Shown in pieces: positions 58,504 to 64,000 of a stretch of 64,000 bases of DNA. Within the stretch, counting starts at the first letter, position 1; each line of letters opens with the position of its first letter. The translations under genes were made by a program, and so were the position numbers. The stretch is from Hungatella sp. UBA4396 (GTDB taxonomy: Bacteria; Bacillota; Clostridia; Lachnospirales; Lachnospiraceae): positions 86,022 through 150,021 of the forward strand of contig DGRE01000041.1 of NCBI GenBank assembly GCA_002389905.1, read 5' to 3'. The notes beneath the pieces are model-generated. The model was given only the letters and a program-made list of their open reading frames with translations. It was not told the DNA's origin and did no database searches.

Positions 58504-58908
58504 ATGATCAAGCCATACATCTTTTTTAACGGTAATTGTGAAGAGGCTTTTCAGCTTTATGCAAAAGCCTTTGACGGAGAGATAATCCACATGCAGAAAT
58601 ATGGGGAGATGCCGCAAAACATTGATTTCCCAATCTCAGAAGAGGAGAAAAATCTGGTGCTGCATGCTCAGGTGAGTTTGAAGGAAGGCGGAGTTTTAAT
58701 GGGAGCTGATGTTGCAAGGCCTTTGGAAAAAGGAACAAACATCAATTTCAGCCTTGAAATGACTTCTGAAGAAGCAGCTAGAAAAGCATGGAACCTTCTG
58801 AAAGAAGGAGGCCAGGTGCTGATGGAACTGGAGCCCTCATTTTTTGCCAAATTACACGGTTCTCTCCAAGATAAATATGGAATGATCTGGCTGTTTTCTG
58901 TATCATAG
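58504..58908 (+). CDS. VOC-superfamily protein (PhnB-like)
   Basis: A 134-residue single-domain glyoxalase/PhnB-like protein: MIKPYIFFNGNCEEAFQLYA, FDGEIIHMQKYGEMP and a C-terminal LHGSLQDKYGMIWLFSV. The His/Glu metal sites of glyoxalase I are not clearly complete, so catalytic function is uncertain. A 12-codon ORF with GGGAG upstream (58469-58507) ends by overlapping its start (ATGA), which may couple translation. It is transcribed as a single gene with its own terminator. Confidence 0.82.
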   Translation: MIKPYIFFNGNCEEAFQLYAKAFDGEIIHMQKYGEMPQNIDFPISEEEKNLVLHAQVSLKEGGVLMGADVARPLEKGTNINFSLEMTSEEAARKAWNLLKEGGQVLMELEPSFFAKLHGSLQDKYGMIWLFSVS

Positions 58909-58918
58909 TCAGCATTTG

Positions 58919-58955
58919 AAAACGGGGCACAGTGAGGGAAACTGTCCCCGTTTTT
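58919..58955 (+). terminator. Terminator after the VOC gene
   Basis: AAACGGGG and CCCCGTTT with inner CACAGT/ACTGT pairing, followed by TTTT. Confidence 0.85.
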
Positions 58956-58985
58956 ACCTGCGTTTGAAAACTTTTCGAAAAAACG

Positions 58986-59029
58986 TTGACAAAAAGGCAT
59001 GGTACTAGTATAGTAAACATATATGTTTA
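58986..59029 (+). promoter_or_regulatory. Promoter and palindromic operator of the amino acid ABC operon
   Basis: TTGACA at 58986, 17-base spacer, TATAGT at 59009. The perfect palindrome TAAACATATATGTTTA (59014-59029) overlaps the expected transcription start, a likely repressor site. This is a second layer of control beside the leader peptide. Confidence 0.75.
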
Positions 59030-59062
59030 GTATGATATGAAAATAAGACAAGGAGAAAAGAC

Positions 59063-59167
59063 ATGAAAATCAGTTATCAACAGATTATGAACAACAAAAT
59101 GCAGTGCTGTTGTTGCTGTAGATGCTTCGTATGTGAAGAGATACGGCCTGTTGGTGTGCGCATTTAA
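59063..59167 (+). CDS. Cysteine-rich leader peptide
   Basis: A 34-codon ORF with AAGGAGAA 7 bases upstream. The peptide reads MKISYQQIMNNKMQ, then CCCCCRCFVC, then EEIRPVGVRI: seven Cys codons, five consecutive (TGC TGT TGT TGC TGT). An intrinsic terminator (59213) lies between it and the ABC transporter genes. Ribosome stalling at the Cys codons under cysteine shortage could change folding of the leader RNA. Poly-cysteine short ORFs act as cysteine-responsive attenuators in mycobacteria; here the idea is inference from arrangement. Confidence 0.75.
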   Translation: MKISYQQIMNNKMQCCCCCRCFVCEEIRPVGVRI

Positions 59168-59212
59168 GTGTCTGATTTCCAATTTTTGTCTTGCAGTATT
59201 GAGAGAATGAAT

Positions 59213-59251
59213 GGAAGGGAGCGGATGTGTGCACATGCCGCTTCCTTTTTC
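59213..59251 (+). terminator. Attenuator terminator before the amino acid ABC operon
   Basis: GGAAG...GCGG-ATGTG and CACAT-GCCGC-TTCC form an interrupted stem followed by TTTTT. Its 3' arm and T-run can alternatively pair with ATGAAAAAGGGAG at 59260-59272. Confidence 0.7.
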
Positions 59252-59323
59252 ATTTTATATGAAAAAGGGAGGAATATTATTACATGTATCAGATAGAGGA
59301 TAAGGCAGGAGGGGAGAAATATC

Positions 59324-59983
59324 ATGGATTTTGAATTTATCCGCGCCCACGTGCCTATGTATATAGAAGCGGCAGGTATCACACTCCGGATCTCTTTGGT
59401 GGGAATTCTGCTGGCAACGGCCATCGGACTTTTATGCAGCCTGGTCAAGGTTTTTCACATACCGGTGCTTAAAAATATTGTAAACGGATACATCGAGGTT
59501 TCCAGAAATACGCCTTTGTTGATCCAGTTATTCTTTTTATATTTTGGCCTTCCTAAACTGGGGATTGTTTTAAGTTCTGAAAGCTGTGCTATTATCGGGC
59601 TTTCTTTCCTGGGCGGAAGCTATATGGCGGAGGCGTTCCGTACAGGAATTGACCAGGTACCCCCCATTCAGTCGGAATCAGGTCTCTGCCTGGGGCTTAC
59701 AAAGTGGCAGGTGTTTCTCCACATCATACTTCCCCAGGCAATTACCACGTCGGTTCCGGTGTTTTGTGCCAACATCATATTTCTTATTAAAGAAACATCA
59801 GTATTCAGCGCGGTTGCCCTGGCTGACTTAATGTTTGTGGCAAAGGATTTGATTGGAATATACTATAAAACAGATGAAGCCCTTTTCATGCTGGTAATTG
59901 CTTACCTGATTATCTTACTTCCAATATCCTTACTTTGTACCTGGATAGAAAGGAGGGTCCGTTATGCAGAATTTGGGAATTAG
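59324..59983 (+). CDS. Polar amino acid ABC transporter permease 1
   Basis: A 219-residue HisM/GlnP-type permease. The ABC permease loop EAFRTGIDQVPPIQSESGLC and LGLTKWQVFLHIILPQAI is intact, and VSRNTPLLIQLFFLYFGLP is the usual early segment. AGGAGGGG precedes the ATG. It overlaps permease 2 by 20 bases. The Cys-rich leader upstream makes cysteine or cystine the best-guess substrate. Confidence 0.92.
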   Translation: MDFEFIRAHVPMYIEAAGITLRISLVGILLATAIGLLCSLVKVFHIPVLKNIVNGYIEVSRNTPLLIQLFFLYFGLPKLGIVLSSESCAIIGLSFLGGSYMAEAFRTGIDQVPPIQSESGLCLGLTKWQVFLHIILPQAITTSVPVFCANIIFLIKETSVFSAVALADLMFVAKDLIGIYYKTDEALFMLVIAYLIILLPISLLCTWIERRVRYAEFGN

Positions 59984-60641
59984 AATACTGTTTGAGGGAA
60001 CCAATTTCCTGCGCCTCCTTGGCGGGCTTTGGGTATCCCTTCGGATTGCAGTCATAGCTATGGTGTTGTCTGTAGGACTTGGAATTTTACTTGGAATGGT
60101 CATGACCAGCAAGAAAAAGCCTGTTCAGATGTTCTGCCGTCTTTATCTGGAGACCGTGAGGATCATGCCTCAGCTTGTGCTTTTGTTCCTGGTTTACTTT
60201 GGAGCGGCAAAGCATTGGAATATCAACCTCTCAGGCGGAACAGCGGCCATCATTGTCTTTACCTTCTGGGGAGCGGCGGAAATGGGAGACTTGGTTCGAA
60301 GTGCCCTGGAATCCATACCGGCTCATCAGTACCAGAGCGGTTTTGGACTGGGCATGACAAAGCTTCAGGTGTACCGTTACATCATCATTCCCCAGACCGT
60401 GAGAAGGCTGATTCCATCGGTGATGAACCTTTTGACCAGAATGATCAAGACTACCTCTCTGGTGGTGCTGATCGGAGTCATTGAAGTGGTCAAGGTGGGA
60501 AAGCAGATCATTGACGCTTCCAGATATACCATTCCCGATGCATCCCTTTGGGTGTACGGTGTGATCTTTGTGATGTATTTTGCAGTCTGTTACCCGTTTT
60601 CCAGGGCTGCCGCTCTGTTGGATAAAAAATTAAAGGATTGA
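59964..60641 (+). CDS. Polar amino acid ABC transporter permease 2
   Basis: A 225-residue second permease with ETVRIMPQLVLLFLVYFGAA, the loop VRSALESIPAHQYQSGFGLG and MTKLQVYRYIIIPQTVRRLI. It forms a heterodimer with permease 1. GGAGGGT before its ATG lies in the permease 1 coding end. Confidence 0.92.
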   Translation: MQNLGIRILFEGTNFLRLLGGLWVSLRIAVIAMVLSVGLGILLGMVMTSKKKPVQMFCRLYLETVRIMPQLVLLFLVYFGAAKHWNINLSGGTAAIIVFTFWGAAEMGDLVRSALESIPAHQYQSGFGLGMTKLQVYRYIIIPQTVRRLIPSVMNLLTRMIKTTSLVVLIGVIEVVKVGKQIIDASRYTIPDASLWVYGVIFVMYFAVCYPFSRAAALLDKKLKD

Positions 60642-60646
60642 GAAAA

Positions 60647-61399
60647 ATGAAACAGGAAGAGATTTTAAAAATAGAAAACCTCAGGAAATCTTACGAAAAC
60701 GGGCAGCCGGTTTTAAAGGATGTTTCCTTTACCTTGGAAAAAGGAGAGGTCGTTGTGGTAGTAGGGCCTTCCGGTTGCGGAAAGAGCACATTTTTACGAT
60801 GTATCAACATGCTGGAGCCTATTGATTCCGGGACGATCCAGTTTAAGGACCAGGTCATTGACAGAAATAGCCGTGATGTTTATGAGATCAGGCAAAAGAT
60901 CGGCATGGTATTCCAGAGCTATGATTTATTTCCCCATAAGACTATTTTGGGAAATATCCTGTTGGCACCTTTGAAGGTGCAGAACCGGGATAAAAAGGAA
61001 GTGACTGAAGAGGCAGAAAAGCTTCTGGAGCGGGTCGGGCTTTCGGATAAGAGGGATGCCTACCCAAGACAGCTTTCCGGCGGACAGAAGCAGAGAGTGG
61101 CCATTGTACGGGCCCTCATGATGCACCCGGAAATCCTGCTTTTAGATGAAATTACAGCAGCCCTGGACCCGGAAATGGTCCGGGAGGTTTTACAGGTAGT
61201 ATTGGAACTGGCAAAGGAAGGAATGACCATGGTCATCGTCACCCATGAAATGGAATTTGCCAAGGCAGTGGCAGACCGGGTCCTGTTTATGGATCAGGGA
61301 GTCATTGTGGAAGAGAGCCGGCCGGAAGAATTTTTCACTTCACCGGAAACAGACCGGGCAAAACAGTTTTTAAATACGTTTCATTATGAAGCGTTATAA
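60647..61399 (+). CDS. Polar amino acid ABC transporter ATP-binding protein
   Basis: A 250-residue GlnQ/HisP-type ATPase: Walker A GPSGCGKST, signature QLSGGQKQRVAIVRALM, Walker B ILLLDEITAALD, and switch His in VTHEMEFAK. DEITAALD, with Ile instead of Pro at the usual DEPTSALD, is a mild deviation. I prefer the ATG at 60647; TTG at 60638 overlaps the permease stop and adds three residues. Confidence 0.92.
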   Translation: MKQEEILKIENLRKSYENGQPVLKDVSFTLEKGEVVVVVGPSGCGKSTFLRCINMLEPIDSGTIQFKDQVIDRNSRDVYEIRQKIGMVFQSYDLFPHKTILGNILLAPLKVQNRDKKEVTEEAEKLLERVGLSDKRDAYPRQLSGGQKQRVAIVRALMMHPEILLLDEITAALDPEMVREVLQVVLELAKEGMTMVIVTHEMEFAKAVADRVLFMDQGVIVEESRPEEFFTSPETDRAKQFLNTFHYEAL

Positions 61400-61424
61400 A
61401 AAAATATAAATGGAGGATATAATT

Positions 61425-62306
61425 ATGAAGAAAAAAGTATTCGGTGCATTATTAGGCGTTGTCATGGCAGCAGGTATTTTAGCAGGCTGCGGTCAGACAG
61501 GTGGAACAAAGGAGAGCGCAGCAGGAGAGGCAGGCGGAGCATCTGCACAGGCCAGGACTTTGGATCAGATTAAGGAAGCCGGAACCATTAAAATCGGCGT
61601 ATTCAGCGACAAAAATCCATTTGGATACGTGGACTCCAACGGAGAAATCCAGGGCTATGACGTTTATTTTGCAAAGCGTATGGCAAAGGATCTGCTGGGA
61701 GGCGAAGACAAGGTTGAATTTGTATATGTTGAAGCGGCAAGCCGTGTGGAATATTTAAAGTCCGCTAAGGTAGATGTGATTTTAGCTAACTTCACTGTAA
61801 CAGATGAGAGAAAAGAACAGGTAGATTTTGCACTTCCTTACATGAAGGTTGCTCTGGGCGTAGTATCACCGGATGAAAATCTGATCGAGGATGTGGCAGA
61901 GTTAAAGGATAAGACTCTCATTGTGGTAAAGGGAACAACAGCAGAAACTTATTTCTCTGAAAACCATCCGGAAGTGAAGCTGTTAAAGTTTGATGAGTAT
62001 CAGGAAGCATATGATGCCCTGTTAGACGGAAGAGGAGAAGCTTTCTCCACCGATAACACCGAGGTTCTTGCTTGGGCAATTCAGAACAAAGGATTTACTG
62101 TAGGAATTGAATCCATCGGAAATCTGGATACCATTGCTCCGGCAGTTCAGAAGGGCAACAAGGACCTTTTAGAGTGGATCAACAGCGAGATTGAAGCTCT
62201 TGCAGAAGAGCAGTTCTTCCATAAGAATTTTGAGGAAACCTTAAAGCCGGTATATGGCGATGAGATTGATCCTGAAAATCTGGTTGTAGAAGGCGGTCAG
62301 GTTTAA
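61425..62306 (+). CDS. Amino acid ABC transporter substrate-binding lipoprotein
   Basis: A 293-residue binding protein. Signal peptide with lipobox LAGC, then AGTIKIGVFSDKNPFGYVDS, SAKVDVILANFTVTDERKEQ, VDFALPYMKVALGV and KGTTAETYF. The general pattern is that of polar amino acid binding proteins including the cysteine-binding CjaA group; the assignment to cysteine rests mainly on the leader peptide. I chose ATG 61425 with TGGAGGATA upstream; the open frame to 61410 adds five residues. It is last in the operon. Confidence 0.88.
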   Translation: MKKKVFGALLGVVMAAGILAGCGQTGGTKESAAGEAGGASAQARTLDQIKEAGTIKIGVFSDKNPFGYVDSNGEIQGYDVYFAKRMAKDLLGGEDKVEFVYVEAASRVEYLKSAKVDVILANFTVTDERKEQVDFALPYMKVALGVVSPDENLIEDVAELKDKTLIVVKGTTAETYFSENHPEVKLLKFDEYQEAYDALLDGRGEAFSTDNTEVLAWAIQNKGFTVGIESIGNLDTIAPAVQKGNKDLLEWINSEIEALAEEQFFHKNFEETLKPVYGDEIDPENLVVEGGQV

Positions 62307-62330
62307 GAAATAGAGAATAGAATGAAACGG

Positions 62331-62374
62331 GCAGAGGCAGTCGGAGTGATATCTGACTGCCTTTGTCTGTTTTA
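62331..62374 (+). terminator. Terminator of the amino acid ABC operon
   Basis: AGGCAGTC pairs with GACTGCCT, extended outward by CAGA/TCTG, followed by TTTT. Confidence 0.75.
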
Positions 62375-62507
62375 ATATTGGATGGTAAATGGGGTGGGAT
62401 GGTGGTACAATACAGATATGCGGGATGTTTTATTGTAATAGTCAGACGAAGCAGTGGGAAATAAGGGAATGGAAACGATATTGAGAAAAGGGGAGTCGAG
62501 TGGGAGC

Positions 62508-63290
62508 ATGAGATTATTTCAGATTTATTTTAGTCCGACAGGCGGGACAAAAAAGATTGTGGATATCATGAGCAAATCATGGGATTGTGAAAAGACAGAA
62601 ATAGATTTGTCAAATTCTTTGGAGGATTTTTCTGGATTTGTATTCAATGAAAATGACGTCTGTATCGTAGCGGCTCCTGTATTTGGAGGGCGTGTACCTA
62701 TGCCGGCAATACCAAATATTCGGAAGTTAAAAGGGAATGGTGCAAAAGCAGTTCTTATTGCAGTGTATGGAAACCGGGCTTATGAGGACGCTTTGCTGGA
62801 GTTGAAAGATACCGCGTCACTTGCAGGATTTTGTTGTGTCGCCGGGGTTGCTGCTGTTGCGCAGCATTCTATTATGAATCAGTTTGCGGCGGGCAGGCCG
62901 GATTTGCGGGATGAGGAAGAACTGATAGAATTTTCTGAAAGGATTAAGGGTATTACTGAACAAAATACAGTGGAATCTGAACTATGGGTGCCGGGGAATG
63001 ATCCTTACAAAGAATACAAGGTGGTTCCTGTGATTCCGGAGACGGGAGAAGAATGTAATCAATGTGGTTTATGTGCAGAAGAATGTCCTGCTGGTGCCAT
63101 TCCCAAGGAGAATCCTATGCTGACGGAACCGGAGAAGTGTATTTCCTGTATGCGGTGTGTTGTGATTTGTCCTCAAAAAGCCCGTTATGCAGATGAGGGG
63201 CTTGTAGAGATGATGTCAAAAAGGTTAGGGGAAGTCTGTTCTGTCAGAAAGGAAAGTGAATTGTTTCTTTTGGACTTTGTGGAGGAGTGA
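62508..63290 (+). CDS. EFR1-family flavodoxin/ferredoxin
   Basis: About 260 residues: an N-terminal flavodoxin-like domain (LFQIYFSPTGGTKKIVDIMS; the FMN phosphate loop is SPTGGT), then a C-terminal two-cluster ferredoxin (CNQCGLCAEECPAGAIP, CISCMRCVVICPQKA). Such EFR1 proteins are electron carriers in anaerobes. The frame is open from 62454; I prefer ATG 62508, at which the flavodoxin domain begins, although its ribosome binding site is not ideal. It could supply low-potential electrons to radical SAM activases, but there is no direct link. Confidence 0.85.
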   Translation: MRLFQIYFSPTGGTKKIVDIMSKSWDCEKTEIDLSNSLEDFSGFVFNENDVCIVAAPVFGGRVPMPAIPNIRKLKGNGAKAVLIAVYGNRAYEDALLELKDTASLAGFCCVAGVAAVAQHSIMNQFAAGRPDLRDEEELIEFSERIKGITEQNTVESELWVPGNDPYKEYKVVPVIPETGEECNQCGLCAEECPAGAIPKENPMLTEPEKCISCMRCVVICPQKARYADEGLVEMMSKRLGEVCSVRKESELFLLDFVEE

Positions 63291-63291
63291 T

Positions 63292-63621
63292 ATGAATAAG
63301 GGGATTCAGGAGTATATTGAAAGGTACAGCAAAGAAATACAAGACCTTTTTGCCGAGATACGGAAACTTATTATTAAAAGTGCCCCGTGTGATATAGAAG
63401 AAAAATTATGGGCCAAACTGCCAAGTTTTTATGTTGGGGATAAATTCATAAGAATTATTCCTTTTAAGGATCATATTAATATTGAAGCTGCGGCAGTTAT
63501 CAGGTATAAATCGCAGTTGGAGCAATATAAAATTACTCCTAAAGGGATGCTGCAGATTTATCTGAATCAGGATATCCCATGTAATATTTTAAAGTCAATT
63601 TTTATAGAATCATTAGCGTAG
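63292..63621 (+). CDS. DUF1801-like protein
   Basis: A 109-residue small protein (IQEYIERYSKEIQDLFAEIR, EEKLWAKLPSFYVGDKFIRI, HINIEAAAVIRY) resembling the YdhG/DUF1801 group. Function unknown; some relatives are annotated as iron chaperones on weak grounds. I chose ATG 63292 with GGAGGAG upstream, which leaves one base after the EFR1 stop, so the two are co-transcribed. Confidence 0.75.
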   Translation: MNKGIQEYIERYSKEIQDLFAEIRKLIIKSAPCDIEEKLWAKLPSFYVGDKFIRIIPFKDHINIEAAAVIRYKSQLEQYKITPKGMLQIYLNQDIPCNILKSIFIESLA

Positions 63622-63646
63622 TTATATTTTAGGAAGGAGAGGGTAG

Positions 63647-63994
63647 ATGGAAATTAAAAATATTGCTCAGCTTTCAAGTGAATTTATTTGGCAGGATTCT
63701 GTGGGGTTAATTACAAAGTCATTGGGTACTGCAGGAGGTAGTCGGAAAATTTATGTGAATACTGATTATGTTCCGCCGAAAGCATATAGTACCAAATACC
63801 ATAGTCATTCCCAGCAGGAAGAATTTTTTTTAATCCTTTCCGGCACTGGTACCTTGCGCTTGCAGGATAAGGAATGGGCAGTCAAGCAAGGAGATTTTTT
63901 TGCAAAGCCGGCAGGGCAAAATATTGCCCATACATTTTATAATTCCAGTGATGATATTTTAGTTATTTTGGATGTTGGGAAGTTTGAAACATAG
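63647..63994 (+). CDS. Cupin-domain protein
   Basis: A 115-residue single cupin. Motif 1 is KYHSHSQQEEFFLILSGTGT (His, His, Glu metal ligands) and motif 2 is VKQGDFFAKPAGQNIAHTFY with the late His. AAGGAGAGG precedes the ATG. Function unknown; cupins of this size bind small ligands or act as isomerases. It follows DUF1801 by 25 bases and ends just before the window edge. Confidence 0.85.
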   Translation: MEIKNIAQLSSEFIWQDSVGLITKSLGTAGGSRKIYVNTDYVPPKAYSTKYHSHSQQEEFFLILSGTGTLRLQDKEWAVKQGDFFAKPAGQNIAHTFYNSSDDILVILDVGKFET

Positions 63995-64000
63995 AGATAG

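Noticed and set aside
1..64000. CRISPR arrays, insertion sequences, prophage, tRNA or rRNA genes
   Set aside because: I saw no regularly spaced repeats, transposase or integrase motifs, and recognised no tRNA or rRNA sequence in either strand, though short tRNAs could be missed by eye.

Overview
This window looks like a chromosomal segment of an anaerobic, low-to-moderate GC Firmicute, most likely a Lachnospiraceae/Clostridium-type gut or soil fermenter. The pointers are strong AGGAGG-type ribosome binding sites, frequent TTG and GTG starts, two glycyl radical enzyme (GRE) systems, a group B-type [FeFe]-hydrogenase, a glycine cleavage operon with split gcvPA/gcvPB behind a tandem glycine riboswitch, TRAP and PTS transporters, and a Hol_Tox-like type I toxin. 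The species assignment is inference; no rRNA or marker gene is present.

Layout. 1-1852 (minus): ABC-2 exporter permease (cut by the window edge), its ATPase and a winged-helix regulator. 2147-15971: two neighbouring modules, each with a DeoR regulator, fructose-type PTS, GRE and radical SAM activase. A class II aldolase and decayed oxidoreductase fragments lie between them. 16201-23445: a LacI-controlled module (CaiB/BaiF CoA-transferase, a solute-binding-like protein without signal peptide, a crotonase, TRAP transporter) with two identical operators. 23583-26524: a MerR divergon with a RibD/DHFR-like protein, cupin, aldo/keto reductase and a truncated carboxymuconolactone decarboxylase. 26571-29850: PHP phosphoesterase, ROK regulator and MFS transporter behind a 39-bp palindrome. 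30067-36199: FUSC-like protein, two tandem aconitase-superfamily small/large pairs, and a monomeric [FeFe]-hydrogenase.

36200-38100 is a decay zone with TctC and HAD pseudogenes and older coding fragments. 38110-46089: MgtC, glycine riboswitch, gcvT-gcvH-gcvPA-gcvPB-lplA-lpdA. 46134-46500: a type I toxin-antitoxin locus. 46597-53125: TalC-type transaldolase, TIM-barrel isomerase, D-2-hydroxyacid dehydrogenase, an AhbD/NirJ-like radical SAM protein and a FecBCD-type ABC transporter. 53287-58390: HflK/HflC, a TetR regulator and Lon, with a shared TetR-like operator. 58504-63994: VOC protein, a polar amino acid ABC transporter preceded by a cysteine-rich leader peptide and attenuator, an EFR1 flavodoxin/ferredoxin, a DUF1801 protein and a cupin.

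The two most interesting systems are (i) the paired PTS-GRE-activase modules. Their GREs carry a Gly-Cys-Gly-Glu active-site motif rather than Cys-Cys or GCVE, and they probably open or dehydrate a phosphorylated sugar or polyol delivered by the PTS. (ii) The 34-residue leader peptide with five consecutive Cys codons ahead of an amino acid importer, a plausible cysteine-sensing attenuator. All functions are read from sequence motifs without database searches.
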